Notes: generated by a model from the letters alone, not told the origin. 64,000 bases of DNA from an uncultured Lachnospiraceae bacterium (GCA_910587105.1 CAJUMB010000001.1:62001-126000), one strand, 5' to 3'; counted from the stretch's first letter, positions 33,002 to 42,475 are shown. Program-made: numbers and translations.

Positions 33002-35901
33002 AAAGATTTTTCAGAAACAAACGGATACGGATTCCCAGAACCAGTATACTGGCTCTGGTATTTATCTTGATGTCCGTTGTTTTGATACGCCGGATCTTTG
33101 AGCTGCAGATTATACAGGGGGAGGAATTTACCTCAGATTTTACCTCCCGTACTACGAAAACCCGTACCATCAAAAGTACCCGCGGAAGTATTTTTGACCG
33201 CAATGGAAAATTGCTGGCCTCCAGTAAACTCTGCTATTCTCTGACCATTGAAGATAATGGTACTTATGATTCTGACCGGGAGAAAAACCTGACATTGAAC
33301 AGTACCGCTTATAAAATCTGTAAGATTCTGGAACAGTACGGGGACAAGGTGGACAGGAATTTTCATATTGTTATGAACAACCAGGGGGAATACCGTTTCG
33401 ACTTGAATGAAGGTGTGAGTCTGGACCGTTTCCGGGCTGATATCTACGGCCGTGCACTGATTGAGGACCTGGAAGACGATGAAAAAAATGCATCGCCCCA
33501 GGAAATGATGGAATATCTGGTGAGTGCAGAGCGGTTTGCCATTGTCCCCACCGGGGAAGATGCCTATACAAAAGAAGAGCTGCAGCAGTATGGGCTGCCA
33601 GAACAGTTTACCGCTGACGAGCTTATGAATATTACCATCATACGATACCTGCTGTCCACTAACAGTTTCCAGAAATATATGCCAGCCACCATTGCCACTG
33701 ACCTAAGTCAGGAGTCCGTGGCTGTCATTCAGGAAAACCGTGATAATCTGCAGGGGGTAGATATTGTTGAAGATTCCAAGCGTCAGTACGAAGATGCCAT
33801 TTATTTTGCCAATATCATCGGATATACCGGACAGGCATCCACGGAAGAACTGGAAGAACTGCAGAAGGAAAATGCCAAAAAATACGATACCACATCAGTC
33901 ATCGGAAAATCCGGTATTGAGCAGTACATGGAGACAGACCTTCAGGGGACAAACGGAAAAGAGACGGTGTATGTAGACAACCTGGGAAAAGTTCTGAAGA
34001 TTGACGAGGATTCCCACCTGGACCCCATTGCCGGACATGATGTGTATCTGACCATTGACAGTGATCTTCAGATTGCCTGCTATAAAATACTGGAACAGCA
34101 GATTGCCGGTGTGCTGCTCAGCCACATATCACCGGAAAAAACCTTTGATAAAACCAAGATTACGGATACCGTACAGATTGCGGTGCCCATCTATGATGTG
34201 TACAATGCACTGGTGCAGAATAATGTGATTGATATTGATCATTTTTCAGCAGCAGACGCCAGTGAGACAGAAAAACAATTATATGCCTCGTTTCAACAAA
34301 AACAGACGGAAGTTTTTGATAGAATAAAAGAGGAGCTTACAGGAGAAAACCCGCCGGCATATAAAGATCTGGATAAAGAGATGCAGGAGTACCTGGATTA
34401 CATTGTAGATGACCTGCTCACACTCCAGCTGGAGGTACTGGATCAGGATGCCATCGACACCACAGACCCTACGTATCAAGCGTGGGCCAAGGAAGAGACC
34501 ATCAGTCTGCAGGAATATTTAACATACGCGGCCAGAGAAAAATGGATTGAAATATCCAAGATTTCTCCCCAGGGTGATTATCTGGATTCCAGGGAAGTAT
34601 ATCTGGAGCTGGCAGATTATCTGGCAGATTATCTTATGACAGATCTGTCCTTTGGAAAACTGCTGTATAAGTACATGCTGTTAAATGATAACATAGACCC
34701 TGGCAGTTTATGTGTCACATTGTACGACCAGGGCGTATTGGATAAAGAGGACGGAATGTACGAATCCCTGGCAGGAGGGCAGACCAGCGCATATCAATTC
34801 ATGATTTCCAAGATCAACTCACTGGAAATCACCCCGGGACAGCTGGCCCTGGACCCCTGTTCCGGATCAGCAGTTGTGACAGACCCCAACAATGGCCAGG
34901 TGCTGGCCTGTGTCACTTATCCGGGGTATGATAACAACCGGCTGGCAAATATTATGGATGTTGACTATTATAACAAAATAGCAAACGATTTGTCCCAGCC
35001 ATTTTTCAACAAAGCAACTCAGCAGCAGACAGCGCCTGGTTCAACCTTTAAAATGGTTTCCGCCATTGCGGGTCTGGAAAGCGGTATTCTTAATACAGGA
35101 ACTATGATTGACTGCACGGGTTCTTTCGAAAAAGTGGAGCCTCATATTGACTGCTGGAATACTTATGGACACGGCCCTCTGGAGGTGGAAGGTGCACTGG
35201 AACAATCCTGCAACTACTATTTTAATGAAATTGGTTTTGAACTGGGAATGGACCAGAACCGCAGATTTTCCGAAAATATCAGTCTGCAGAATATGAGCAG
35301 ATACGCGTCTATTCTGAACCTGGACAAACCCTCCGGGGTGGAAATTTCCGAGGCGGACCCCCAGGTATCTGACCAGATGGCTGTCCCCTCCTATATGGGT
35401 CAGGGAACCCATCTGTTCACCACTGTGGGGCTCGCCAGATATGTGGGAACCCTTGCCACCAGCGGACAGGGATATCAGCTGTCTCTGATACAGAAGGTCA
35501 CAGATTCCCAGAGCAGCCCGCTGAGAGAATATGAGGCGAAGCTGGAAAATACAACAGAACTTCCCCAATCCACCTGGGATGCCATCCACAACGGCATGCG
35601 CAGAGTTATCCAGGTCACTTATAAAGATATGAAATTTGAAGAGTCCGGGGTAGATGTAAGCGGAAAGAGCGGAACAGCTCAGGAAAATCAGTACCGGCCT
35701 GACCATGGTCTGTTTGTGGGATATGCACCAGCAGAGAATCCCCAGATTGCTGTGGCAACGCGAATTCCCCATGGGTATTCCTCAGGTAATGCGTGTCTGG
35801 TGGCCAGCGGTATCTTTCAGTATCATTTTAATGAACAGAGACGTGAAAAAGTTATCACCGGTGTTGCATCTGATACATCCAGCAATGCCAGTAATGACTA
35901 A
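32986..35901 (+). CDS. mrdA: Class B penicillin-binding protein 2 (elongation transpeptidase) with long insertion
   Basis: A 971-residue transpeptidase. One membrane helix lies at 20-42, a PBP dimerisation domain at about 60-340, and the transpeptidase at about 625-950, with SxxK (APGSTFKM, S686/K689), SxN (S741-C-N) and KSGT at 894-897. Most PBP2 proteins have 580-700 residues; here about 250 acidic, helical residues (375-625) separate the linker from the transpeptidase core. Such inserts occur in other Clostridia. It cross-links peptidoglycan with RodA in the Mre complex. It overlaps mreD by 16 bp. Confidence 0.94.
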   Translation: MVNKIKRFFRNKRIRIPRTSILALVFILMSVVLIRRIFELQIIQGEEFTSDFTSRTTKTRTIKSTRGSIFDRNGKLLASSKLCYSLTIEDNGTYDSDREKNLTLNSTAYKICKILEQYGDKVDRNFHIVMNNQGEYRFDLNEGVSLDRFRADIYGRALIEDLEDDEKNASPQEMMEYLVSAERFAIVPTGEDAYTKEELQQYGLPEQFTADELMNITIIRYLLSTNSFQKYMPATIATDLSQESVAVIQENRDNLQGVDIVEDSKRQYEDAIYFANIIGYTGQASTEELEELQKENAKKYDTTSVIGKSGIEQYMETDLQGTNGKETVYVDNLGKVLKIDEDSHLDPIAGHDVYLTIDSDLQIACYKILEQQIAGVLLSHISPEKTFDKTKITDTVQIAVPIYDVYNALVQNNVIDIDHFSAADASETEKQLYASFQQKQTEVFDRIKEELTGENPPAYKDLDKEMQEYLDYIVDDLLTLQLEVLDQDAIDTTDPTYQAWAKEETISLQEYLTYAAREKWIEISKISPQGDYLDSREVYLELADYLADYLMTDLSFGKLLYKYMLLNDNIDPGSLCVTLYDQGVLDKEDGMYESLAGGQTSAYQFMISKINSLEITPGQLALDPCSGSAVVTDPNNGQVLACVTYPGYDNNRLANIMDVDYYNKIANDLSQPFFNKATQQQTAPGSTFKMVSAIAGLESGILNTGTMIDCTGSFEKVEPHIDCWNTYGHGPLEVEGALEQSCNYYFNEIGFELGMDQNRRFSENISLQNMSRYASILNLDKPSGVEISEADPQVSDQMAVPSYMGQGTHLFTTVGLARYVGTLATSGQGYQLSLIQKVTDSQSSPLREYEAKLENTTELPQSTWDAIHNGMRRVIQVTYKDMKFEESGVDVSGKSGTAQENQYRPDHGLFVGYAPAENPQIAVATRIPHGYSSGNACLVASGIFQYHFNEQRREKVITGVASDTSSNASND

Positions 35902-35911
35902 TGTACCGGTG

Positions 35912-35931
35912 TCTGTCTGAATGCAGACAGA
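35912..35931 (+). other. Short perfect hairpin between the PBP2 gene and minD
   Basis: TCTGTCTG at 35912-35919 pairs with CAGACAGA at 35924-35931 around a four-base loop. It is followed by A, not T, so it is not a standard terminator. It could be an RNA-stability or processing element between the two blocks. Confidence 0.4.
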
Positions 35932-36002
35932 AAAATTAAGATACGATGACTCAGATCATACAAAAGAGGGTAAAAAGTCCATTGTAAAATCAGGAGGTTT
36001 GT

Positions 36003-36791
36003 ATGAACGAGGTAATTGTAGTAACATCTGGAAAGGGAGGCGTGGGAAAAACTACCACAGCAGCTAATATTGGAACCGGACTGGCCATGCTGGGAAAGAA
36101 AGTAGTGGTTGTAGACACCGATATCGGTCTGCGCAATCTGGATGTGGTTATGGGGCTGGAAAACCGGATTGTATATAACCTGGTAGATGTAATTTATGGA
36201 AACTGTCGTCTGAAACAGGCATTAATACGGGACAAACGATATAATAATCTATACCTGCTTCCCTCTGCACAGACAAAAGACAAGACAGCAGTAACACCGG
36301 AACAAATGATCAAACTTACTGAGGAACTGAGCAGCCATTTCGAATATGTTATTTTGGACTGTCCGGCAGGAATCGAACAGGGCTTTAAAAATGCCATCGC
36401 CGGCGCATCCAGGGCTGTTGTGGTAACTACACCGGAAGTATCGGCAATCCGGGATGCTGACCGGATTATAGGCCTTCTGGAGGCCAATGATGTAAATCAA
36501 ATCGAATTGATTATCAACCGGATCCGGCCGGATATGATCCAGAAAGGGGATATGATGTCCGTAGACGATGTGATTGAGATTCTTGCCATCCGTCTGCTGG
36601 GCATTGTACCGGATGACCAGCAGATTGTCATTGCCACAAATCAGGGTGTTCCGTTATCAGGAAATCATTCCCCTGCGGAGCAGGGATACTTAAATATCTG
36701 CCGCCGCATTACAGGGGAAGAAGTACCATTTCTAAACTTTAATTTGAAAAAAGGTATTTTCCGCAAAATGACTGAATTATTCCGAAATTAA
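36003..36791 (+). CDS. minD: Septum site-determining ATPase MinD
   Basis: A 262-residue ParA/MinD ATPase with a deviant Walker A, KGGVGKT, at 11-17, DTDIGLRNLDVVMGLENRIVY near 39-60, and a C-terminal amphipathic membrane-targeting tail (KKGIFRKMTELFRN). It oscillates or polarises at the membrane to keep FtsZ off the poles. ATG 36003 follows AGGAGGTTTGT. minE follows, but I find no minC beside it. Confidence 0.96.
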   Translation: MNEVIVVTSGKGGVGKTTTAANIGTGLAMLGKKVVVVDTDIGLRNLDVVMGLENRIVYNLVDVIYGNCRLKQALIRDKRYNNLYLLPSAQTKDKTAVTPEQMIKLTEELSSHFEYVILDCPAGIEQGFKNAIAGASRAVVVTTPEVSAIRDADRIIGLLEANDVNQIELIINRIRPDMIQKGDMMSVDDVIEILAIRLLGIVPDDQQIVIATNQGVPLSGNHSPAEQGYLNICRRITGEEVPFLNFNLKKGIFRKMTELFRN

Positions 36792-36806
36792 AAGGAGGTC
36801 GTGGAA

Positions 36807-37085
36807 ATGCTTTTTATGACACGAAGTGGATCACAGAAGAAAAGAAAGTCCGGCTCCGTAGCCAGGAGCCGGCTGAAAAACGTTCTGTTGTCGGAACGGA
36901 TGGACTGTTCCACTGATACCATGCAAATGATGCAGAACGATCTGGTCCAGGCCATGGACAAGTACCTTCCCGTGGACAAAAGGGGAATTCAGGTACAGTT
37001 TCAGCAGAATCCGCCCATGGTTCTGGCCCGGATTCCTATATTACAAGAGAAGGATAGCCGAAGGGATTATGTTAAAACAATATAA
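36807..37085 (+). CDS. minE: Cell division topological specificity factor MinE
   Basis: A 92-residue protein. ATG 36807 was chosen over GTG 36801 because AAGGAGG at 36792-36798 is spaced correctly only for it. The central NVLLSERMDCSTDTMQMMQNDLVQAMDKYL is the anti-MinCD helix region, and VQFQQNPPMVLARIPI is the topological-specificity beta strand. It stimulates MinD ATPase. It overlaps rodA by 17 bp. The N-terminus (MLFMTRSGSQKKRKSGS) is more basic than usual. Confidence 0.88.
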   Translation: MLFMTRSGSQKKRKSGSVARSRLKNVLLSERMDCSTDTMQMMQNDLVQAMDKYLPVDKRGIQVQFQQNPPMVLARIPILQEKDSRRDYVKTI

Positions 37086-38199
37086 ATTAAGATTTTATAA
37101 TTTCAGACTGGTCATTTTACTGCTGGGTATCACAACAATTGGCGTACTGCTGGTTGGCAGTGCCATGGAATCTCTAAAATCCCGCCAGATTATGGGAGCA
37201 GTCCTGGGCATCACCGCTATGCTTGTGGTATCCTTGATGGATTTCAGCTGGATTCTGAATTTTTACTGGCTGATATATCTGTTTAATATTGCCATGCTTC
37301 TTGGTGTAATGCTCATGGGGCATACTGCCGGAGGCGCAACCCGCTGGATTGATATTGCAGGTTTCCGGTTTCAGCCCACAGAATTGTCAAAGATATTATT
37401 GATCTTATTTTTTTCACGCTATCTCATGGACCATGAAAATGATCTGAATACCATCAAGACAATTGTAAAATGCCTGCTTCTGCTGGCTGTTCCCCTCCTG
37501 CTGATTTACCAGCAGCCAGACTTAAAGAATACGATTACAGTGCTTGTCATGTTCTGCGCACTGATTTATATTGCAGGACTGAGCTATAAAATCATCGGCG
37601 GTGCAATTCTAATTCTGGCTCCCATGATGGTCATCTTTTTGTCTATTGTGGTACAGCCGGATCAGAAACTAATCCAGGAGTACCAGCGTAACCGGATTAT
37701 GTCCTTTTTGTATCCGGAAAACGAAGAATACCGCGACGATGTGGAACAGCAAAATAATTCCATGCTGGCCATCGGCTCCGGAGAATTGACCGGAAAAGGG
37801 CTGAATAACCAGGAATCTTCGGCGAATAAGGGGAACTTTGTATCTCAGATTCAGACAGACTTTATATTCGCTGTGGCAGGAGAGGAGCTGGGCTTTATTG
37901 GGTGCAGTATTATTATCATCGTCCTATTGTGGATTACACTGGAATGCATCCGTATGAGCATGCGCGCCAAAGACCTGTCCGGAAAACTGATCTGCTGCGG
38001 GGTGGCCACAATTGTCGCACTCCAGAGCTTTATCAATATCTGTGTGGCCACGGGAATTATGCCAAATACCGGAACCCCTCTTCCTTTTATCAGTTATGGA
38101 CTTACCTCTGTGGTCAGTCTTTATATTGGCATGGGACTGGTATTAAATGTGGGCCTGCAGAGCAGTTCTTATAAAACTTCTATTTCCTGGCATAAATAA
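37069..38199 (+). CDS. rodA: SEDS peptidoglycan polymerase RodA
   Basis: A 376-residue membrane protein of the RodA/FtsW/SpoVE family with about ten helices. Diagnostic pieces are GGATRWIDIAGFRFQPTELSK near 91-111, QPDLKNTITVL, and TDFIFAVAGEELGFIG with the C-terminal GIMPNTGTPLPFISYGLTS. It polymerises glycan strands with PBP2. ATG 37069 lies within minE and overlaps it by 17 bp. RodA is preferred over FtsW because of the mre/PBP2/min neighbourhood. Confidence 0.93.
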   Translation: MLKQYKLRFYNFRLVILLLGITTIGVLLVGSAMESLKSRQIMGAVLGITAMLVVSLMDFSWILNFYWLIYLFNIAMLLGVMLMGHTAGGATRWIDIAGFRFQPTELSKILLILFFSRYLMDHENDLNTIKTIVKCLLLLAVPLLLIYQQPDLKNTITVLVMFCALIYIAGLSYKIIGGAILILAPMMVIFLSIVVQPDQKLIQEYQRNRIMSFLYPENEEYRDDVEQQNNSMLAIGSGELTGKGLNNQESSANKGNFVSQIQTDFIFAVAGEELGFIGCSIIIIVLLWITLECIRMSMRAKDLSGKLICCGVATIVALQSFINICVATGIMPNTGTPLPFISYGLTSVVSLYIGMGLVLNVGLQSSSYKTSISWHK

Positions 38200-38265
38200 T
38201 TATGCTTGTGTAAAGAATACTTTGAGATGTATTTATACCTGACAGTTCCAGAAGGGAGAAATGTT

Positions 38266-39300
38266 ATGGCACGAAAAAGAAAACCCCAGAAAAAACGCAG
38301 ACACAGCAGAGTACGCAGCACACTGCTTCTGATATTGCTTCTTCTGGTCATTGTTTCTGGAGGTGTATACGTATATATTTTCCGGCTTTCTGATGTCAAG
38401 ACCACATTGCCGCTGGCTTTTCAGGTGTCCGGTCAATTTCCAAGAAAGCTGAAACTCACTGATAATCAGGTACAGGACAGTTTTGCAAAAGATCTCTGCG
38501 TATCTGCATCGGGGTCTGTTCCCCTGGAAGGAATCAGCCAGGAACCGTCCCAATATGGCGGATTGTTTGACCTGGACGGCAGAAGAGTGCTGTATGGCCA
38601 GAATATTTATGAGCGGCTGTACCCGGCCAGCATCACAAAGATCATGACCGCAATTGTGGCATTGAAATATGGAAATCTAAGCGATGTGGTCACCGTCAGC
38701 CAGGAAGCTCTGATTTTGGAAGAAGGCTCCCAGCTCTGCGGCCTGAGACCAGGAGATTCTCTTACTCTGGAACACCTGCTGTATGGCCTGCTGGTCTATT
38801 CCGGCAATGATGCAGGAGCGGCTATCGCAGAACATGTGGGAGGCACTCAGGAAAACTTTGTGCAGATGATGAATGAGGAAGTGTCCCGCCTGGGCATGAC
38901 TAACACTCATTTTGTCAATCCCCACGGCCTGCAGAGCACAGAACACTATACAAGCATTTATGATATTTATCTTATGCTGAATGAGGCAATAAAATATCCC
39001 AAATTTGTGGAGATTATCCAGATGAGTGCGTTTACCGTTCCCGTCAGAAATGCCGCAGGGCAGGAGAATTCCATGTATCTGGAATCTACAGATTATTATC
39101 TGATCGGAGAAGCCACAGAGCCAAAAGGGGTAACTGTACTGGGAGGAAAAACCGGTACCACAGACGAGGCAGGGAATTGTCTGGCACTGGTATGTCAGAA
39201 CGAATACGGCAAAACTTTCATCAGCATTGTGACAAATGCCGAATCAAAACCTGTTTTGTATGAACAAATGAATCAATTATTAGAACATATTAATTCCTGA
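38266..39300 (+). CDS. D-alanyl-D-alanine carboxypeptidase (S11 family)
   Basis: A 344-residue serine peptidase. ATG 38266 was chosen over an earlier in-frame ATG at 38206 because GAAGGGAG precedes it. A basic N-terminus and a membrane anchor at 18-38 lead to an external domain with SxxK (YPASITKIM, S122/K125), SxN in YSGNDAG and KTGTTDEAG. These enzymes trim the terminal D-Ala from stem peptides and control cross-linking. There is no C-terminal amphipathic tail as in classic DacA; the protein is anchored N-terminally instead. It follows rodA by about 66 bp. Confidence 0.9.
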   Translation: MARKRKPQKKRRHSRVRSTLLLILLLLVIVSGGVYVYIFRLSDVKTTLPLAFQVSGQFPRKLKLTDNQVQDSFAKDLCVSASGSVPLEGISQEPSQYGGLFDLDGRRVLYGQNIYERLYPASITKIMTAIVALKYGNLSDVVTVSQEALILEEGSQLCGLRPGDSLTLEHLLYGLLVYSGNDAGAAIAEHVGGTQENFVQMMNEEVSRLGMTNTHFVNPHGLQSTEHYTSIYDIYLMLNEAIKYPKFVEIIQMSAFTVPVRNAAGQENSMYLESTDYYLIGEATEPKGVTVLGGKTGTTDEAGNCLALVCQNEYGKTFISIVTNAESKPVLYEQMNQLLEHINS

Positions 39301-39309
39301 AAATAATGA

Positions 39310-39338
39310 TTGAACTTTTTGCCTATATGCACTATAAT
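39310..39338 (+). promoter_or_regulatory. Strong housekeeping promoter of the P-loop gene
   Basis: TTGAAC at 39310-39315 and a perfect TATAAT at 39333-39338 are separated by 17 bp, about 60 bp before the start codon. Confidence 0.75.
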
Positions 39339-39397
39339 TGAACTATCACAAATAGAAATTTGTTAAAAATACCTATGTTTCTAAGGAGGAAAGCAGG

Positions 39398-39817
39398 ATG
39401 GTTGAACTAATAGTAGGAAAGAAGGGCAAAGGTAAAACAAAAGTTTTATTGGAAAGAGTAAACAGCGCAATCAAAAGCGCAAACGGCAGCATTGTGTATC
39501 TGGACAAGAGCACAAAACATATGTATGAATTAAATAATAAAATACGGCTGATTGATGTATCTGCCTTCCCATTGAAAAACAGTGATGAATTTGTGGGATT
39601 TATCTGCGGAATCATCTCCCAGGACCACGATTTGGAGGAGATTTATCTGGACAGTTTTCTTACAATTTCCAAACTGGAAGGACAGGATGTGACCGATACA
39701 TTGACTCAGTTAGATGCCATCGGACAGAAGTTCAATCTTACCTTTGTGATCAGTATATCTTTGAACAAAGAAGAAATACCCGCATCTCTCCAGTCTAAAA
39801 TCGTAACAGCATTATAA
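39398..39817 (+). CDS. Small P-loop protein (PilT-annotated in relatives), function unknown
   Basis: A 139-residue protein with an N-terminal Walker A, GKKGKGKT at 7-14, and a possible Walker B, EEIYLDSF, near 84-91. It has no membrane segment and no pilus genes nearby; similar small proteins in Lachnospiraceae carry a twitching-motility PilT name that I would not rely on. The gene has its own good promoter and a strong terminator, so it is monocistronic. ATG 39398 follows AAGGAGG. ATP or GTP binding is likely; the role is unknown. Confidence 0.8.
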   Translation: MVELIVGKKGKGKTKVLLERVNSAIKSANGSIVYLDKSTKHMYELNNKIRLIDVSAFPLKNSDEFVGFICGIISQDHDLEEIYLDSFLTISKLEGQDVTDTLTQLDAIGQKFNLTFVISISLNKEEIPASLQSKIVTAL

Positions 39818-39848
39818 GAGACTATTTGATAGAATTACATAAGGAATT

Positions 39849-39890
39849 GCAGGGAAAGATACCAAAGAGATGGTCTTTCCCTGCTTTTTT
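39849..39890 (+). terminator. Strong Rho-independent terminator
   Basis: GCAGGGAAAGA at 39849-39859 pairs perfectly with TCTTTCCCTGC at 39874-39884 and is followed by six T. It ends the P-loop gene and lies 12 bp from the end of the convergent DUF378 gene. Confidence 0.92.
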
Positions 39891-39901
39891 ATTCCTTAAT
39901 T

Positions 39902-40123
39902 TTATTCATGAACCTCCATACCAGTGGTTCCAACTCTGCCAAACATGCTGATCAGGTAAAGCCCGCAGATTCCCACAAGCCCGTATACAATACGGGAAAC
40001 CCAGGACATATTACCAAAGATAAAAGCAACCAGGTCAAACCGGAACAAGGCGATCAGCCCCCAGTTGACCGCTCCCACAATGGCAATGATTAATGCTGTA
40101 TAATCCAGACCTTTTGAATTCAT
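39902..40123 (-). CDS. DUF378 small membrane protein
   Basis: A 73-residue protein with two membrane helices (YTALIIAIVGAVNWGLIALF and IVYGLVGICGLYLISMF). The VGAVNWGLIALFRFDLVAFIFG block is the DUF378 signature. ATG at 40123 follows AGGAGGG. It is transcribed alone, convergent with the P-loop gene and divergent from the HlyD-like gene. Function unknown. Confidence 0.9.
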   Translation of the reverse strand: MNSKGLDYTALIIAIVGAVNWGLIALFRFDLVAFIFGNMSWVSRIVYGLVGICGLYLISMFGRVGTTGMEVHE

Positions 40124-40206
40124 GGCATATCCCTCCTGTTTTCATATTGGTTATGGTCATATTGTAGTATTTCCCTGGATATTTGAATTTATGCACAGCA
40201 GCAGAT

Positions 40207-40235
40207 TTGCGTATTTTCTAAAAATGTGGTAGAAT
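40207..40235 (+). promoter_or_regulatory. Promoter of the HlyD-like/yggS/sepF operon
   Basis: TTGCGT at 40207-40212 and TAGAAT at 40230-40235 are separated by 17 bp. An 8 bp hairpin in the leader (CGCAGCTG at 40271-40278 with CAGCTGCG at 40292-40299) lies between it and the start codon. Confidence 0.55.
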
Positions 40236-40328
40236 ACCATAGATTAAATATAACCCAATGGATTTTTGTCCGCAGCTGGGAGGGTACTGAACAGCTGCGA
40301 TTAAATATCTGTTAAAGGAGGCAGCCTA

Positions 40329-41726
40329 TTGGCAGGTAATAAACAGATTCCTTTTCCTTCCAGCAAGGTTCGATGGAAAGATTTTAAAAGAGTTTTTACG
40401 CTTAATATCGGCACCATTTTGTTCGGGTGTCTATTTGTCTATATGTTGTTCAGCATTATTTTGTATTTTACATCTGTTCATTTTACATCCTACCAGGTGG
40501 TGGCAGGCCCTTTGTCCAAAAATGAGACTTATACAGGACTTGCCCTCTATCATGAACAGGTGATTACTGCAGATACAGGCGGATACCTGAATTACTACAC
40601 CCGTGAGGGGATCAAAATAAATGCTTCTGCAATTGTTTACAGTTTGGGAGAACAGCAGATGCAGGCTGCGGCACAGGCTTTAACAGAGGAAGATCTGGCA
40701 CTGCTTCGTGAACAGATGAACAGCTTTTCCTATGGATTCCAGCCGAAAAATTTTAGCAGCACCTATAATTTTAAATACGATCTCGGGGGGAGCATTCTCC
40801 AATATTCTGTAAATAATCAAAATGGCATGCAGGGGATACAGGGAGCAGAACAGGCCCCTGCACTAACCATGGGGGGACAGACATTAATCCGGACCCAGGG
40901 GGAAGGGATTATTCTTTATTCCCGTGACGGATATGAGAATACCACTGCAGACAGCTTCACAGAGGCTGATTTTGACCAGATGGCATACCACAAGGAAGGC
41001 CTGAAAACAAAAGATCCCATACAGGCCGGAGATGCGGTTTACCGGCTGCTTACAGGGGAAACCTGGAACCTGATCATCCCTTTAAGCGACCGTCAGGCCA
41101 GCGCCTTAGCAGATAAAACAGTGATCAAAGTCCGTTTCCTGAAAGATAATGTTTCCCAAAACGGAGACTTTTCCATCATAGAACGGGATGGAAAAAAATA
41201 TGGAAATATTGAATTCAGCAGCGGACTGATCCGCTATGCAGGTGAACGTTTTCTGGATATTGAATTGGTGACGAATGTACAGAGCGGCTTGAAAATACCA
41301 TTGACTTCTATTGTGAATAAAGATTTTTATACGATTCCCATAGAGTATCAAAAAGTAGAAAGCGACTCAGACGAGGCAAGTTTTTTGATGGAAGGCGGGG
41401 GAAAAAGGAGAGGGAAAGCAGATGCCAAGTTTGTGAGCACGGTGATTTATGCACAGGATGAAAACTACTGTTATGTGGATACTTCAGCATTTCCAAAAGG
41501 AAGCATTCTGCTGAATCCGGATTCCAATGACCGCTACGTGGTGGAGGATACGGCTGCTCTGGAAGGAGCTTATTGTATCAACAAAGGGTATGCCGTATTC
41601 CGCTTTATCAATATTATTGAGCAGAATGAAGAATTCTGTATTATAGAAAAAAATACTGAATACGGCCTGTCCCAGTATGATCATATTATACTGGATGCTT
41701 CACAGGTGAAGGAAGATAATATTTAA
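40329..41726 (+). CDS. HlyD-like membrane-fusion protein
   Basis: A 465-residue protein with a basic N-terminus, one membrane helix at about 28-50 (IGTILFGCLFVYMLFSIILYF), and an extracytoplasmic region with a split lipoyl/barrel-sandwich pattern (ADTGGYLNYYTREG near 80; GEGIILYSRDGYE near 195) and a beta-barrel to about 360. It resembles HlyD-type periplasmic adaptors, but no ABC or outer-membrane partner is adjacent. The start is TTG 40329, supported by AAGGAGG 7 bp upstream; no ATG is well placed. The yggS-sepF-ylmH neighbourhood suggests an envelope or division link, by context only. Confidence 0.8.
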   Translation: MAGNKQIPFPSSKVRWKDFKRVFTLNIGTILFGCLFVYMLFSIILYFTSVHFTSYQVVAGPLSKNETYTGLALYHEQVITADTGGYLNYYTREGIKINASAIVYSLGEQQMQAAAQALTEEDLALLREQMNSFSYGFQPKNFSSTYNFKYDLGGSILQYSVNNQNGMQGIQGAEQAPALTMGGQTLIRTQGEGIILYSRDGYENTTADSFTEADFDQMAYHKEGLKTKDPIQAGDAVYRLLTGETWNLIIPLSDRQASALADKTVIKVRFLKDNVSQNGDFSIIERDGKKYGNIEFSSGLIRYAGERFLDIELVTNVQSGLKIPLTSIVNKDFYTIPIEYQKVESDSDEASFLMEGGGKRRGKADAKFVSTVIYAQDENYCYVDTSAFPKGSILLNPDSNDRYVVEDTAALEGAYCINKGYAVFRFINIIEQNEEFCIIEKNTEYGLSQYDHIILDASQVKEDNI

Positions 41727-41738
41727 AGGGGGGAGAAT

Positions 41739-42431
41739 ATGATCAAAGAACAATTGGAAACGGTAGAAAGTAATATCTGCCGTGCCTGCAGCAAAAGCAA
41801 AAGAAATCGGGAAGAGGTTACATTAATTGCCGTAAGCAAAACAAAACCGGTGGAAGATCTAAAAGAGGCTTATGCCTGCGGGATACGGTATTTTGGTGAA
41901 AATAAAGTACAGGAAATCATGGATAAATACCCACAGATGCCGGCAGATGTAAAATGGCATATGATCGGACATCTTCAGAGAAATAAGGTAAAATATATTG
42001 TAGACAAAACCGCCATGATACACTCTGTAGATTCCCTGCGTCTTGCTGAGACCATTCAGACCGAGGCGTCCAAACACCAGGTGTCTGTGCCGATTCTGCT
42101 TGAGGTAAATGTGGCAGAAGAAGATAGTAAATTCGGGCTTTCTGTCAAAGATACCCTGCCATTGGCGGAACAAATCAGTACCTTTCCCAATCTTCAGATA
42201 AAAGGGCTTATGACCATTGCGCCTTTTGTGGAAAATCCGGAGGAAAACAGATGGGTTTTTCGTGAATTGAAAAAATTAAGTGTTGACATTAGTGAAAAAA
42301 ACATTGATAATGTAGATATGTGTGTACTGAGCATGGGCATGACCGGAGATTATGAAGTCGCCATAGAGGAAGGCTCTACCATGGTGAGGGTAGGGACAGG
42401 TATATTCGGAAGCCGGAATTACCAGTTGTAA
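41739..42431 (+). CDS. PLP homeostasis protein YggS (PLPBP)
   Basis: A 230-residue alanine-racemase-fold protein that binds PLP. LIAVSKTKP near 28-36 carries the PLP lysine, and YFGENKVQE, WHMIGHLQRNKVKYI and LSMGMTGDYEVAIEEGSTMVR are family blocks. It buffers free PLP rather than racemising alanine. ATG 41739 follows AAAGGGGGGAG. It stands directly before sepF, as in many Firmicutes. Confidence 0.95.
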   Translation: MIKEQLETVESNICRACSKSKRNREEVTLIAVSKTKPVEDLKEAYACGIRYFGENKVQEIMDKYPQMPADVKWHMIGHLQRNKVKYIVDKTAMIHSVDSLRLAETIQTEASKHQVSVPILLEVNVAEEDSKFGLSVKDTLPLAEQISTFPNLQIKGLMTIAPFVENPEENRWVFRELKKLSVDISEKNIDNVDMCVLSMGMTGDYEVAIEEGSTMVRVGTGIFGSRNYQL

Positions 42432-42475
42432 TGTAGTTCTTACGTTGCTGACTGAAGTGAGATTGGAGAATAGAA

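Noticed and set aside
35041..35772. 243-codon minus-strand frame in the PBP2 gene
   Set aside because: It overlaps the SxxK, SxN and KSGT motifs of the transpeptidase on the other strand, so it is a shadow.
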